DNA of 64,000 nt from Rhizobium halophilum (GCF_021648825.1 NZ_JAKJHS010000003.1:310001-374000); one strand, 5' to 3'; positions 32,773 through 44,200 are shown, numbered from the stretch's first letter. Notes: generated from the letters alone by a model not told the origin. Translations and numbers: made by a program.

Positions 32773-32973
32773 CCAGCCGACGAGGACGGAACCTTAATCC
32801 GTCTCATGCGATTCTGGATGCCAGGCCTGCGCCTGGCATCTCTCTTTCTGGATCGGTCCCGCTTGATGTTGCACTGCATTCCAAACATGGTAGCCTCTCC
32901 CCTTGCTCCTGAACCCTCACAATCCGGCTCCTTGACCGGAGTTGCGTCGGGTCTGAAGAAAGGCGGCACCTCC

Positions 32974-34260
32974 ATGATCTATCAGCTTTACGAGATGAAC
33001 CACGCAGCGATTGCTCCCTTTCGAGCTGCGTCGGACGCGATGAAGCTCGTTCATACCAACCCACTCAACCCGTGGTCCTATACGCCAATGGCTCGTACCA
33101 TAGCTGCGAGTCTCGAACTTTTCGAAAGGATGACACGTCGGTACGCAAAGCCTGAGTTCGGGCTTTCCACCACGACCGTCGACGGTCAGGTCGTGAAGGT
33201 AACCGAAGATGTCGTCTGGTCGAAGCCCTTCTGCGACCTGATCCACTTCCGCCGGCAACTCCCGGCGGGGCGGGTGCCAGACCAAAAGTTGCTTCTGGTC
33301 GCGCCAATGTCCGGCCACTATGCGACGTTGCTGCGTGGAACGGTCGAGACACTCCTGCCGAACGCGGAGATCTACATCACCGACTGGATCGATGCCCGCA
33401 TGGTCCCCGTGACCGAAGGACGCTTCGACCTTGATGACTATATCGATTACCTGATCGAGATGATCCACCACATCGGCCCGAATACCCATGTGGTGGGTGT
33501 GTGTCAGCCTTCAGTGCCGGTGCTCGCTGCCGTCGCACTAATGGAAGCTTCCGAAGATCCGCTGACGCCTGCCTCCATGGTGCTGATGGGCGGACCGATC
33601 GACACGCGCGAAAATCCGACGGCGGTCAACAACCTGGCGCAGGAAAAGCCACTGGACTGGTTTCGCGACAACGTTATCATGAATGTGCCATGGCCGCATC
33701 CTGGCGTGATGCGTCCCGTTTATCCTGGCTTCCTACAGCTCTCCGGCTTCATGTCGATGAACCTCGACCGCCACATCACGGCGCACAAGGAGTTCTTCGA
33801 GCACCTCGTCAAGAATGACGGCGACTCGGCCGAGCGCCACCGCGACTTCTATGATGAATACCTCGCGGTGATGGATCTGACGGAGGAATTCTATCTCCAG
33901 ACCGTGGACACCGTCTTCATCAAGCACGCGCTGCCGAAGGGTGAGATGATGCATCGTGGCATCCCTGTCGACACCAAGAAGATCCGCAAGACCGCGCTTC
34001 TCACTGTCGAAGGCGAAAATGACGATATTTCCGGTCTCGGCCAGACCCGTGCCGCCCACACGATCTCGCCCAGCATCCCCGATGACAAGCGCATGCACTA
34101 CATGCAGCCCGATGTCGGCCATTACGGCGTCTTCAACGGTTCTCGCTTCCGCAAGGAGATTGCTCCCCGGATACTGGCCTTCGCCACCAAGCATGGCGGT
34201 TCGGCAGGCGAGGGCAGGGGGCCGGTCAAGCGGGTGATCAAGGGCGGCAAGGGCACCTGA
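32974..34260 (+). CDS. phaZ: Intracellular polyhydroxyalkanoate depolymerase
   Basis: A 428-residue enzyme that releases hydroxybutyrate from PHB granules. The nucleophile region is VVGVCQPSVPVLAAV, where cysteine replaces the usual lipase serine, as known for intracellular PhaZ. The N-terminus MIYQLYEMNHAAIAPFR and LVAPMSGHYATLLRGTVE are typical, and the conserved VEGENDDISGLGQ and MQPDVGHYGVFNG provide the acid and histidine. I chose the ATG at 32974; the frame opens earlier but without similarity. PHB storage is common in rhizobia. Confidence 0.95.
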   Translation: MIYQLYEMNHAAIAPFRAASDAMKLVHTNPLNPWSYTPMARTIAASLELFERMTRRYAKPEFGLSTTTVDGQVVKVTEDVVWSKPFCDLIHFRRQLPAGRVPDQKLLLVAPMSGHYATLLRGTVETLLPNAEIYITDWIDARMVPVTEGRFDLDDYIDYLIEMIHHIGPNTHVVGVCQPSVPVLAAVALMEASEDPLTPASMVLMGGPIDTRENPTAVNNLAQEKPLDWFRDNVIMNVPWPHPGVMRPVYPGFLQLSGFMSMNLDRHITAHKEFFEHLVKNDGDSAERHRDFYDEYLAVMDLTEEFYLQTVDTVFIKHALPKGEMMHRGIPVDTKKIRKTALLTVEGENDDISGLGQTRAAHTISPSIPDDKRMHYMQPDVGHYGVFNGSRFRKEIAPRILAFATKHGGSAGEGRGPVKRVIKGGKGT

Positions 34261-34397
34261 AGATTAGATTTCCCTAAACCTATTCAGGTGCTTCCCCGAA
34301 ATCGCCGACGCGCTTCTTGAACCGAAACTTCAGTCATCCCAAATCGATTTATGACGGGCTGGCATCTGGCTGCCCGGAATAACGAAGGGTGTCACCG

Positions 34398-34820
34398 ATG
34401 AACCAGTCTGCAATGATTCGTCCGGATTGGACTCCGGCCACCATCGCCCTGATGGTGCTCGGTTTCGTGGTCTTCTGGCCGCTCGGCCTTGCCATGCTTG
34501 CCTATATCCTTTTTGGAGAAAGGCTGCAGGGCTTCAAGCGCGATGCAAACCGCAAGGCTGACGGTATGTTTGCCGGATGCCGCAGGGCGAAGTCGCGTTA
34601 CAGCACGCATTTCTCGACCGGCAACGTCGCTTTTGACGACTGGCGCAAGGCGGAACTTGACCGGATCGAGGAAGAGCGCCGCAAGCTCGATGAAATGCGC
34701 GAAGAGTTCGACAGCTACGTGCGCGAACTGCGCCGTGCCAAGGACCAGGAAGAGTTTGATCGCTTCATGCGCGAACGCAAGAATGGGTCCGCAGGTCAGG
34801 GCGGCGTCGTCGACCTCTGA
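34398..34820 (+). CDS. DUF2852 membrane protein
   Basis: A 140-residue protein with one hydrophobic hairpin (IALMVLGFVVFWPLGLAMLAYILFG, about residues 14-38) followed by a charged, probably coiled-coil region (DRIEEERRKLDEMREEFDSYVREL). It matches the DUF2852 pattern of Rhizobiales; no function is known to me. A GTG at 34389 is in frame, but AAGGGTGTCACCG fits better before the ATG at 34398. A parS site begins directly after its stop, then an intrinsic terminator. Confidence 0.85.
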   Translation: MNQSAMIRPDWTPATIALMVLGFVVFWPLGLAMLAYILFGERLQGFKRDANRKADGMFAGCRRAKSRYSTHFSTGNVAFDDWRKAELDRIEEERRKLDEMREEFDSYVRELRRAKDQEEFDRFMRERKNGSAGQGGVVDL

Positions 34821-34836
34821 GGATTCACGTGAAACA
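34821..34836. promoter_or_regulatory. parS site 5 (downstream of the DUF2852 gene)
   Basis: GGATTCACGTGAAACA, two mismatches from consensus, core GATTCACGTGAAAC. It starts at the base after the DUF2852 stop codon and is the most distant site from parB, 14 kb right of oriC. Confidence 0.85.
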
Positions 34837-34842
34837 TCTTAG

Positions 34843-34868
34843 ACCGGCGCTTGTGGGCGCCGGTTTTC
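34843..34868 (+). terminator. Intrinsic terminator of the DUF2852 gene
   Basis: ACCGGCGC and GCGCCGGT form an eight-base-pair stem with a six-base loop, followed by TTTTCC. Confidence 0.85.
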
Positions 34869-34907
34869 CTGTCTCTGCTTTCCGGCGAATCGGCTAGAGA
34901 AGACCCG

Positions 34908-35672
34908 ATGTTCGCGCTTCTGAAGAAACCGGTCCGTTCGCGCCGCAAGCCGCAGGCTCCGGAAAAGCGTACGCTTGAGGTCGGCAACCGCTCATTGCCG
35001 TTGACGATCCGCGAGCACCCGCGCTCTACCCGCATCACACTCCGCATCGAGCCGGGCGCCAAGGGGCTCAGCCTCACGGTTCCGCTCGGCCTCAGAAAAT
35101 CGGAGGTCGATGACTTCCTGGATCGCCACCAGGGCTGGCTGCTGACGAAACTTGCGCGCTTCCCGCAGGGGGCGACTTCCCTTGGCCCCGGATCTTCGAT
35201 CATGTTTCGCGGTGTCCCACACGTGGTGGAACACACCGGCAGCCTGCGTGGCGTCACCGAAGTGCTGATGAAGGAGGGCAGGGCGGTTTTGTGCGTAAGC
35301 GGATTACCTGAACATGCCGGACGCCGCATAGCCGCCTTCCTCAAGAAAGAGGCCCGCCAAAATCTCGAGGTAGCAGTTCGGCTTCATGCCAAGGGTGTGC
35401 GCAAACCTGTGAAGTCAATAACCATGAAGGATACCCGCAGTCGCTGGGGTTCCTGTTCCTGGGAGGGAAACCTGAGTTTCTCCTGGCGTATTGTGATGGC
35501 GCCGCCCTTCGTCCTCGATTATCTCGCCGCCCATGAGGTGGCGCATCTCGATCAGATGAACCACGGCCCAGAGTTTTGGTCCCTCTGCCGCCGGCTCTGT
35601 CCGCGCACCGATGAGGCCAAGGCCTGGCTGAAGCGTCACGGTTCGCAACTGCACGCCGTCGACTTCGACTGA
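34908..35672 (+). CDS. YgjP-like M48 metallopeptidase (DUF45)
   Basis: A 254-residue predicted zinc peptidase. The metal motif is LAAHEVAHLDQMNHGPEFW, giving HEVAH plus the downstream MNHGPEFW that supplies the third ligand; TRSRWGSCS precedes it as in all YgjP/DUF45 proteins. I chose the ATG at 34908 (MFALLKKP) over the frame start at 34851, which overlaps the terminator. The substrate is unknown. It is followed after 58 bp by trpF on the same strand. Confidence 0.88.
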   Translation: MFALLKKPVRSRRKPQAPEKRTLEVGNRSLPLTIREHPRSTRITLRIEPGAKGLSLTVPLGLRKSEVDDFLDRHQGWLLTKLARFPQGATSLGPGSSIMFRGVPHVVEHTGSLRGVTEVLMKEGRAVLCVSGLPEHAGRRIAAFLKKEARQNLEVAVRLHAKGVRKPVKSITMKDTRSRWGSCSWEGNLSFSWRIVMAPPFVLDYLAAHEVAHLDQMNHGPEFWSLCRRLCPRTDEAKAWLKRHGSQLHAVDFD

Positions 35673-35730
35673 ACGCCTAAAGGGCGCTTTTATCTCGACT
35701 CCGCCATGATTTCGTGCGAACTCGCAGAGC

Positions 35731-36387
35731 ATGAGACCGGACATCAAGATTTGCGGATTGAAGACCCCGGAAGCAGTGGAGCGAGCGCTCGCCCGCGGTG
35801 CCACCCACATCGGCTTCATCTTCTTCCCCAAGAGCCCGCGCAATGTGCCCCCGGAAGTGGCGGCAGACTTGGCACATCCGGTGCGAGGCAAGCTGAAGAT
35901 CGTCGCGGTTACGGTCGATGCGGACGACGAGGAACTGGACGACATCGTCCATCTGCTGAAACCGGACATCATCCAGATGCACGGCCATGAGACGCCCGAG
36001 CACATCCTCCAGGTCAAGGCGCTCTACGGCCTGCCGGTCATGAAGGCCTTCTCGGTTCGTGAGGCTGCAGACCTTGATCGTGTCGACCCCTATATCGGTG
36101 TCGCTGATCGCTTCCTGTTCGACGCAAAGGCGCCGGCCGGTTCGGAACTGCCCGGCGGCAACGGGGTTTCCTTCGATTGGCAGATCATGGCCGCGCTTGA
36201 CGCCGATATTGACTACATGCTTTCCGGAGGCCTGAACAAAGACAATGTCGGTCTCGCGCTCGCCTCCACCCGCGCTCGTGGTGTAGACGTGTCATCGGGA
36301 GTGGAAAGCGCGCCGGGGATCAAGGATCCCGCCATGATCGACGCCTTCTTTGACGCCATTGCAGAGGCCGGCACCGTCTGCGCCTGA
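35731..36387 (+). CDS. trpF: Phosphoribosylanthranilate isomerase
   Basis: A 218-residue TIM-barrel enzyme of tryptophan synthesis. It starts with IKICGLKTPEAVERAL, whose cysteine is the general base, and has IGFIFFPKSPR, VQ-type phosphate loops and VSSGVESAPGIKD at the end. It begins a trpF-trpB-trpA-accD-folC run; trpB starts 10 bp later. Confidence 0.97.
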   Translation: MRPDIKICGLKTPEAVERALARGATHIGFIFFPKSPRNVPPEVAADLAHPVRGKLKIVAVTVDADDEELDDIVHLLKPDIIQMHGHETPEHILQVKALYGLPVMKAFSVREAADLDRVDPYIGVADRFLFDAKAPAGSELPGGNGVSFDWQIMAALDADIDYMLSGGLNKDNVGLALASTRARGVDVSSGVESAPGIKDPAMIDAFFDAIAEAGTVCA

Positions 36388-36397
36388 GGAGTGAAGA

Positions 36398-37618
36398 GTG
36401 AACCAGACGCCGAAACCGAATTCCTTCCGCTCCGGACCCGATGAGGATGGCCGCTTTGGCATCTTCGGGGGCCGGTTCGTCGCCGAAACCCTGATGCCGC
36501 TGATCCTCGATCTCCAGGCGGAATGGGAAAAGGCGAAGACGGATCCAGAATTTCAGGCGGAGCTCCAGCATCTCAACACCCATTACACCGGCCGCCCCAG
36601 CCCGCTTTATTTCGCCGAGCGCCTGACGGCCGAACTCGGTGGCGCCAAGATCTACTTCAAGCGCGACGAGCTCAACCACACCGGCTCGCACAAGATCAAC
36701 AACTGCCTTGGCCAGATCCTACTTGCCAAGCGCATGGGCAAGTCGCGCATCATCGCCGAAACCGGTGCTGGCCAGCATGGCGTGGCGTCGGCCACCGTCG
36801 CCGCCCGCTTCGGCCTTCCCTGCGTCGTCTATATGGGCGCGACCGACGTCGAGCGTCAGGCACCCAATGTCTTCCGCATGAAGCTTCTCGGCGCCGAGGT
36901 CCGCCCGGTCATCTCCGGTCACGGCACCCTGAAGGATGCCATGAACGAGGCGTTGCGTGACTGGGTCACCAATGTCGACGACACCTATTACCTGATCGGC
37001 ACGGCTGCCGGCCCGCATCCTTATCCGGAGCTGGTCCGCGAGTTCCAATCGGTGATCGGCAAGGAAACCCGCGAGCAGATGATGGCGGCCGAGGGTCGCC
37101 TGCCGGACATGCTGGTCGCCGCCGTCGGCGGTGGATCTAACGCCATCGGCCTCTTCCACCCCTTCCTCGATGACGAGTCGGTTCGGATCGTCGGCGTCGA
37201 AGCGGGCGGCAAGGGCCTCGATGGCGAAGAACACTGTGCCTCGCTGACCGCCGGCTCGCCGGGCGTTCTGCATGGCAACCGCACCTATCTGCTGCAGGAC
37301 GGGGACGGTCAGATCAAGGAAGGCCATTCGATCTCAGCGGGTCTCGATTACCCAGGCATCGGCCCGGAGCATTCGTGGCTGAAGGATATCGGTCGCGTCG
37401 AATACGTGCCGATCATGGACGATGAGGCGCTCGCCGCCTTCCAGATGCTGACCCGCACGGAAGGCATCATCCCGGCGCTCGAGCCGAGCCACGCCCTCGC
37501 CGAAGTCATCAAGCGCGCGCCGAAGATGGACAAGGACCAGATCATCGTGATGAACCTCTGTGGCCGCGGCGACAAGGATATCTTCACCGTCGGCAAGATT
37601 CTCGGAATGGGCCTCTGA
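36398..37618 (+). CDS. trpB: Tryptophan synthase beta chain
   Basis: A 406-residue PLP enzyme that joins indole and serine. The PLP lysine is in [14 protein letters not shown], and the glycine loop is [16 protein letters not shown]. The start is a GTG at 36398 with GAGGAGTGAAGA upstream. The stop lies one base before the trpA ATG. Confidence 0.98.
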   Translation: MNQTPKPNSFRSGPDEDGRFGIFGGRFVAETLMPLILDLQAEWEKAKTDPEFQAELQHLNTHYTGRPSPLYFAERLTAELGGAKIYFKRDELNHTGSHKINNCLGQILLAKRMGKSRIIAETGAGQHGVASATVAARFGLPCVVYMGATDVERQAPNVFRMKLLGAEVRPVISGHGTLKDAMNEALRDWVTNVDDTYYLIGTAAGPHPYPELVREFQSVIGKETREQMMAAEGRLPDMLVAAVGGGSNAIGLFHPFLDDESVRIVGVEAGGKGLDGEEHCASLTAGSPGVLHGNRTYLLQDGDGQIKEGHSISAGLDYPGIGPEHSWLKDIGRVEYVPIMDDEALAAFQMLTRTEGIIPALEPSHALAEVIKRAPKMDKDQIIVMNLCGRGDKDIFTVGKILGMGL

Positions 37619-37619
37619 C

Positions 37620-38459
37620 ATGACCGCACGCATGGACAACAAATTCGCGGCGCTGAAGGCGGAAGGCCGCCCGGCCCTGGTGACCTACTTCATGGGCGGT
37701 GACCCGGACTACGACACGTCGCTGGCGATCATGAAGGCGCTGCCGGAAGCGGGCGCCGATGTCATCGAACTCGGCGCGCCTTTTTCCGACCCCATGGCTG
37801 ACGGCCCGGCAATCCAGCTCGCCGGTCAGCGGGCGCTGAAGAACGGCCATTCGTTGAAGAAGACGCTCGACATGGCGCGCGACTTCCGCAAGTCGGACGA
37901 TACGACGCCCATCGTCATCATGGGCTACTACAACCCGATCTACATCTACGGTGTAGATCGCTTCCTTGATGATGCGCTGGAAGCGGGCATCGACGGGCTG
38001 ATCGTCGTTGACCTGCCGGCTGAGATGGACGACGAGCTCTGCATCCCGGCGCGCCGGAAGGACATCAATTTCATCCGGCTAACGACGCCGACGACGGACG
38101 AGAAGCGTCTGCCCAAGGTGCTGACGAACACCTCGGGCTTCGTCTACTACGTATCGATGACCGGCATCACCGGTTCGGCGCTTCCGGACCCCTCGAAGAT
38201 TGCCGGTGCGGTCGAGCGCATCAAGAAGTCAACCGACCTGCCTGTCTGCGTCGGCTTCGGCGTCAAGACTGCCGAGCACGCACGTCTGATCGGTGCCTCT
38301 GCCGATGGCGTCGTCGTAGGCACGGCCATTGTCAACCAAGTCGCCACATCGCTGGACAAGGAAGGCCGCGCAACCGCCGATACAGTCCAGTCGGTTGCCA
38401 CCTTCGTGCGGGGCCTTGCAACCGGCGTGCGCTCCGCCCGCCTTGTTGCCGCCGAATAG
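37620..38459 (+). CDS. trpA: Tryptophan synthase alpha chain
   Basis: A 279-residue TIM barrel that cleaves indole-glycerol phosphate. Catalytic glutamate and aspartate lie in [19 protein letters not shown] and LIVVDLPAE. The start at 37620 is only two bases after the trpB coding end, so the subunits are co-produced. Confidence 0.98.
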   Translation: MTARMDNKFAALKAEGRPALVTYFMGGDPDYDTSLAIMKALPEAGADVIELGAPFSDPMADGPAIQLAGQRALKNGHSLKKTLDMARDFRKSDDTTPIVIMGYYNPIYIYGVDRFLDDALEAGIDGLIVVDLPAEMDDELCIPARRKDINFIRLTTPTTDEKRLPKVLTNTSGFVYYVSMTGITGSALPDPSKIAGAVERIKKSTDLPVCVGFGVKTAEHARLIGASADGVVVGTAIVNQVATSLDKEGRATADTVQSVATFVRGLATGVRSARLVAAE

Positions 38460-38498
38460 TTACCCCACATTGGGCGAAGTTTATCAGGAGTACGCCAC

Positions 38499-39407
38499 GT
38501 GAACTGGATCACCAACTACGTTCGGCCGCGGATCAATTCCATGCTCGGCCGCCGTGAGGTCCCGGAGAACCTCTGGATCAAGTGCCCCGAAACGGGCGAG
38601 ATGGTCTTCCACAAGGACCTGGAAGAAAACAAGTGGGTCATTCCCACCTCCGGCTATCACATGAAGATGCCGGCCAAGGCCCGCCTTGCGGACCTCTTCG
38701 ATGGCGGCGTCTTCGAGTCGCTACCGCAGCCCAAGGTTGCCCAGGATCCGTTGAAGTTCCGCGATTCCAAGAAGTACATCGATCGCCTGAAGGACAGCCG
38801 CCTGAAGACCGATCAGGAGGACACCATCCTCGCCGGTCTCGGCAAGGTTCGCGGCGTCAAGCTCGTCGCGGTCGTCCACGAGTTCAACTTCATCGGCGGC
38901 TCGCTCGGCATGGCGGCCGGAGAGGCCATTGTTAAGGCCTGCGAGCGGGCCCTTGCGGAAAAGTGCCCGCTGGTGATCTTCCCGGCCTCGGGCGGCGCTC
39001 GCATGCAGGAAGGCATCCTGTCGCTGATGCAGCTGCCGCGCACCACGGTCGCGGTTGACATGCTGAAGGAGGCCGGCCTTCCTTACATCGTCGTGCTGAC
39101 CAACCCGACGACCGGCGGCGTCACGGCCTCTTACGCCATGCTGGGTGACGTGCATATTGCCGAACCCGGCGCCGAAATCGGCTTTGCGGGAAAGCGTGTT
39201 ATCGAACAGACGCTGCGCGAAAAGCTTCCCCAGGGCTTCCAGACCGCCGAATATCTTCTCGAACACGGCATGGTCGACATGGTGGTCAAGCGCCACGACC
39301 TGGCCGACACGCTGGCGACGCTTCTGAACATCCTGATGAAGGCGCCGGCCGCCAACGACGACTCGGCCGAAGTTCTGGCGCTCGCCCCTGCGGCAGCAAC
39401 GGCCTGA
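38499..39407 (+). CDS. accD: Acetyl-CoA carboxylase carboxyltransferase beta subunit
   Basis: A 302-residue subunit that transfers CO2 from biotin to acetyl-CoA. The crotonase-like core is complete ([79 protein letters not shown]). The N-terminal zinc ribbon is not: the usual four cysteines are reduced to one ([12 protein letters not shown]), and the second pair is replaced in [12 protein letters not shown]. The start is a GTG at 38499 with AGGAG upstream. It lies after trpA, as usual in alphaproteobacteria. Confidence 0.96.
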   Translation: MNWITNYVRPRINSMLGRREVPENLWIKCPETGEMVFHKDLEENKWVIPTSGYHMKMPAKARLADLFDGGVFESLPQPKVAQDPLKFRDSKKYIDRLKDSRLKTDQEDTILAGLGKVRGVKLVAVVHEFNFIGGSLGMAAGEAIVKACERALAEKCPLVIFPASGGARMQEGILSLMQLPRTTVAVDMLKEAGLPYIVVLTNPTTGGVTASYAMLGDVHIAEPGAEIGFAGKRVIEQTLREKLPQGFQTAEYLLEHGMVDMVVKRHDLADTLATLLNILMKAPAANDDSAEVLALAPAAATA

Positions 39408-39433
39408 GCCTTCAGAGACGCTGGACCGGCGGG

Positions 39434-40786
39434 ATGAGCGCAACCAACATGCCCGCCGTCAGCGCGGCCGAACAAGAGATCGAAATGCTGATGGCCCTTC
39501 ATCCGAAGGGCTTTGATCTGTCGCTGGACCGGATTCGGCGGCTATTGGAAGTGCTGGGTAATCCGCACCAGAAGCTGCCGCCGGTCATTCACATCGCCGG
39601 AACCAACGGCAAGGGCTCGGCGACCGCCTTCTGCCGCGCCCTGCTGGAAGCAGCGGACCTTGCCGTCCATGTCCACACCTCGCCGCATTTGGTCAACTGG
39701 CACGAGCGCTACCGCATCGGGGTCAAAGGCGGGCGGTCGAAGATCGTGGAAGATGAACTCTTCGCCGACGCACTCCGCCGCGTGGCTGCTGCCAATGCAG
39801 GACAGACAATCACGGTCTTTGAGATCCTGACAGCCGTCACCTTCGTCCTCTTCTCCGAGCAGCCGGCCGATGCGGTCGTGCTGGAGGTGGGGCTCGGCGG
39901 ACGCTTCGACGCCACCAATGTCATCGACACGCCTGCCGTCTCCGTCATCATGCCGATCTCGCTCGACCACCAGCCTTATCTCGGCGACCGGGTCGAACTC
40001 ATAGCAGCGGAGAAGGCGGGCATCATGAAGCGAGGCCTGCCGGTTGTCATCGGGCGGCAGGAGTATGAAGCAGCGCTCGAAGTCCTGGCGGAGACGGCGG
40101 AACGTCTCTCCTGTCCCTCGTCCGTCTACGGCCAGGACTATTCCGGCCACGAGGAATTCGGTCGGCTGATCTATCAGGACGAGTTCGGTCTTGCGGACCT
40201 GCCTCTGCCGCGGCTTCCGGGGCGGCACCAGATCGCCAATGCTTCGGCTGCAATCCGGGCTGTGAAAGCGGCAGGCTTCACTCTCACGGATGCCATGATC
40301 GAGAGGGCCATGGCGACGGTGGAATGGCCTGGCCGTCTGCAGCGGCTCTCTGAAGGGCTTCTGTTTCAAGCTGCACCGGCAGGCGCCGAGATCTGGGTCG
40401 ACGGTGGCCACAATCCGGGTGCTGGCGAAGTGATCGCCGAAGCCATGGCTGCCTTCGAGGAGCGCCATGCCCGCCCGCTCTATCTGATCACCGGCATGAT
40501 CAACACGAAGGACCCTGTCGGCTACTTCCGGGCCTTCACCGATATTGCTGAGCACGTCTTCACCGTCCCGATCCGCGGCAGCGATGTCGGCCTCGATCCT
40601 GTCGCGCTGGCGCACTCGGCCTTCGACGCCGGGCTCATCGCCGAGCCCGCAGGTTCGGTGGAGGAGGCGCTAGCCGAGATCGGGAGCCGTCAGATGCCCG
40701 ATGCAGTACCGCCAAGGATCCTGATCGGCGGCTCCCTTTATCTTGTCGGCAATGTTCTGGCGGACAACGGCACCCCGCCGACATGA
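39434..40786 (+). CDS. folC: Folylpolyglutamate / dihydrofolate synthase
   Basis: A 450-residue bifunctional Mur-ligase-like enzyme that adds glutamates to folates. P-loop HIAGTNGKGSATAFCRAL, then VLEVGLGGRFDATNVI and WVDGGHNPGAGEVIAEAM. It is the last gene of the trpF-folC run, and its stop is immediately followed by a bidirectional terminator. Confidence 0.96.
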   Translation: MSATNMPAVSAAEQEIEMLMALHPKGFDLSLDRIRRLLEVLGNPHQKLPPVIHIAGTNGKGSATAFCRALLEAADLAVHVHTSPHLVNWHERYRIGVKGGRSKIVEDELFADALRRVAAANAGQTITVFEILTAVTFVLFSEQPADAVVLEVGLGGRFDATNVIDTPAVSVIMPISLDHQPYLGDRVELIAAEKAGIMKRGLPVVIGRQEYEAALEVLAETAERLSCPSSVYGQDYSGHEEFGRLIYQDEFGLADLPLPRLPGRHQIANASAAIRAVKAAGFTLTDAMIERAMATVEWPGRLQRLSEGLLFQAAPAGAEIWVDGGHNPGAGEVIAEAMAAFEERHARPLYLITGMINTKDPVGYFRAFTDIAEHVFTVPIRGSDVGLDPVALAHSAFDAGLIAEPAGSVEEALAEIGSRQMPDAVPPRILIGGSLYLVGNVLADNGTPPT

Positions 40787-40816
40787 AAAAAGCCCGGCAC
40801 TTAAGGCCGGGCTTTT
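40785..40816. terminator. Bidirectional terminator between folC and trxA
   Basis: AGCCCGGC and GCCGGGCT form an eight-base-pair stem at 40791-40813, with a run of A before and TTTT after it. It can stop transcripts of both convergent genes. Confidence 0.92.
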
Positions 40817-40841
40817 CTCGATCGTTTGTGCGAAGCGGAGA

Positions 40842-41162
40842 TCAGGCGGCGCTGGAGATCCAGGCGGAAAGTGCTGTCTTCGGGGCCGCGCCGACCTTGA
40901 TGTCGGCCACTTCGCCGCCCTTGAACATGGCGAGCGTCGGGATCGAGCGCACGCCGAATTGAGCCGCGAGTTCCGGGTTCTCGTCGATGTTGAGCTTGAC
41001 CACCTTCACCTTGCCGTCGAGCTCGTTGGAGATTTCTTCAAGGCTCGGGCCGATCATCTTGCACGGGCCGCACCATTCGGCCCAGAAATCAACGACGACG
41101 GGCTGGGAAGATTCCAGGACTTCAGCTTTGAAGTTGCTGTTGTCGACTTTCACGGTAGCCAT
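40842..41162 (-). CDS. trxA: Thioredoxin
   Basis: A 106-residue canonical thioredoxin with the redox motif WCGPCK (cysteines 31 and 34) and cis-proline segment [13 protein letters not shown] chose the ATG at 41162, preceded by AAGGAGAGCCCCG. It lies 72 bp after addA on the same strand. Confidence 0.98.
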   Translation of the reverse strand: MATVKVDNSNFKAEVLESSQPVVVDFWAEWCGPCKMIGPSLEEISNELDGKVKVVKLNIDENPELAAQFGVRSIPTLAMFKGGEVADIKVGAAPKTALSAWISSAA

Positions 41163-41234
41163 CGGGGCTCTCCTTGCATGAATTCCGTTGTGCACAATGT
41201 GAGGCTGCGCCAACCTCATTTCAATACCGCTATC

Positions 41235-44200
41235 TCACTTTGACCGGAGCTCCGCAAGCGAGCGGTCGAGGCTCTCACCCGAGAGAGCAATGACATGACC
41301 GGTTTCCGTATAGGCAAGCAGGCAACGGAAGGCGTGACGCGGATAGAGCGGGCGCAGGATTTCGCGATAAAGCGCCAGCTGCGCCCGATAGGCAAGCGGG
41401 ACCTCACCTTCAGTGGCCGGAACGGTACGATTGGTCTTGTAATCGACGATGGTCACCTCTGTCTCATCCACTGCCATGCGGTCGATGCGGCCCGAAATCG
41501 CAAAGTCCTGTTCGCCGAGGGCAAGTGTCCCCATGATGGAAACTTCGGCACTGCTATGTCCGGAAAACACCGGCTGGAGTTCCGGTTGGCCGAGTATCGC
41601 CATGACACAAGCCACCAGCGAATCTCGCTCCGCCGGCGGCCAGAAACGCGCCGCCCGTTCCGCATAACGCTTTGCCGCCACGGCCCGCTCCTGCGCCGGA
41701 AAGTCGGGCAGGACCTGCAGCATGCGGTGGACGAGGCGGCCCTTCTGAAGTGCAAGATTGCTCGTCGCGGCATCGCCAAACAAAGAAGAGCCGGTCACCA
41801 GATCGTCTGCATCGTCATCAATGACCGTGCCTGCGCCGGAGGGGCTCAAGGGACGCGGGAGCGAGACCTGCGGCGGCAGTTGCCGGGACAGCGCCGAGGG
41901 GAGGGGAGGTGCCTGATCCCGCCGTTCTTCGACTGCTTCTTGCGGTTTTGCCGTCTTGACTGCCGCCGGAAGCCGCCAGCGAAAGCCGCCCCATTCGCCG
42001 TCGGGGCCGGTAAATCGGGCGGCGCTGCAGTGGTCGGGGTGGCTGCAGAGCGCGCTGGCGATCATGCTGTTCCAGGTGTCAGGGTTTTCTCTCACACCGC
42101 GGTAGCCGCAGACGATCAGCCGGTCGGCAGCGCGGGTCATGCCGACATAGAGGAGCCGGCGATACTCCTCTTCGGTCGCATCCTTCAGCCGCGCATCGTC
42201 GAGCGCCGTCAGCGAATTGGAGAGCGTCTTGGATGGCACCCAGGCGGGGATCTCCACCTCGTCTTGCGGCAATAGACGCAGCTTCGGCACGTGCGAGGAA
42301 ATAAAAGCCTTTGAGCCGCTGTCGACGAGGAAGACAATTGGTGCTTCAAGACCCTTTGAGGCGTGGACCGTCATGATCCGTACCTCGTTGCGGCCGCTGT
42401 CCTGCTCGCGCTTGATCTCCGGAGATTCGATTTCGAGCGTCGAAACGAAGGACTGAAGTCCAGGCAGCCCCTTGCCCTCGTGGTCCAATGCAAAGGTCAG
42501 GAACTCGTCGAGGATGTCGCTCGCCTCGGTCCCCAACCGCCCGAGAAACTTGCGCCGTCCGCCACGCTGACCGAGGACGCGGGCATAAAGATCGTGGGGG
42601 CTCATCTGCCGCGACATGGACAGGAGCTGCCGCAGCCGGTCGGCAACCGGCGCAAACCGCAGGGGCTGCTCCTCCGCCAGCACATTGAGCTGCTGCCAGA
42701 CGCTCCTGCCCTCCGGTCGCAGCGCCGCCACTTCGAAGACGTCCTCTTCAGAGAGGTTGAAGAGCGGGCTCTTGAGCAGGGCTGAAAGCGAGAGATCGTC
42801 CTGCGGCAGCACCAGGAACCGCCCCAGCGCCAGAAGATCCTGCACGGCGATATGGCTCGTGAGCCTCAGCCGGTCGGCACCGGCTACGGGAATGTTGCCG
42901 CCCCGTTTCAATGCCCGCGTCAGTGCATTGACGAAGGCGTCCCGCTTACGCACCAGGACCAGCACGTCGCCGGCCTGGATGGCGCGCTCGAAGCCTTTCT
43001 CGATGATCGTCTGCCGACCGATCATGTCCTCGATCGCATGCGCGATGCGACCTGCGAGAATGGCCGAGGGCGCCTTGTCCGGCGTCGCATCGAACGGCGC
43101 GGTCCAGTCCTCCCCAGTGTCCGCCACCTCCGGCACCACGACATCCCAGAGATCGACGGTACCGGGATGGCCGATCCGGTTAGAGCGGTGGATGATCGGT
43201 TCATCGCCGGAGGTAAGGCCACGCGCGTTGTCCTGCAGCGAAAACACCTGGTCGACCGCTGCCAGCACATCGGCCGTGGAGCGGAAGGAGAGCGGCAAGC
43301 GCACGGAATTGAAGCGCTGGTCGCTGGCGCGAACATCCCGCTCCGTCCGGATACGCTCCTGAGCGAAGCGTTCGGGCTTCGCGCCCTGGAAGGAGTAGAT
43401 GGACTGTTTCTCGTCGCCTACGGCAAACAGCGTCCGGCGGATGTCGCGGGCGCTGCGGCCGGAGTAGAAATCTTCCGCCAGCGACTTGATCACCGTCCAC
43501 TGCACCGGGCTCGTGTCCTGCGCCTCGTCGACGAGGATGTGGTCGATGCCCTGGTCGAGCTTGTAATGCACCCAGGCGCCGACGCCGTCGCGGGTCAGAA
43601 GGTCTGCCGTCTTGGCGATCAGGTCCTCGAAGTCGAGCAGGCTGCGCTGCTTCTTGAGGTCCTCGTAGTCGTCGTTGAGCCGCTCGGCGAGCGTCAGCGC
43701 CGCCCTCGTCGCATTCAGCATGCGCATCACTCGAAGCTGGTCGCGGCATTCGAGGACATGGGCGCGAGCGCGGTCGACCGCCTCCGCCAGCGCGGGTCCC
43801 GCATCGAGCATCTTTTTCGCCACCAGCGAACTGTCAGCCTTCGGCTTGCCGTCCTTGGTCAAAAAGATCCCGTCCAGCGTCTGGGCGAGGACGAAGGGGT
43901 CGCTCTCCTTCTGGCAGAGGCGCAGAGCATAGGCGACATCCAAGACCTTGGAGCCGCCCTTCTCGTCCGCCAGCTGCAGGTAAGAGGCGAGAGTCCCACC
44001 GGAAAGGCCCGGCAACGGCCAGTAGCTTGCCGCGATGGTGGCTTCCGTCGCATCGTCCGGCAGCCCCCAAGCTTGTCGCAAGACCTGATCCACGCCGCCG
44101 CGTGTGCCGGCATAGGCAAGAAATTGACGAATAGCGGTGCGGCGGGCGATGATGTCGCTCAGCAGGTTTTCCAGCCCGAACTCGTCGCCGAGATCCAGCA

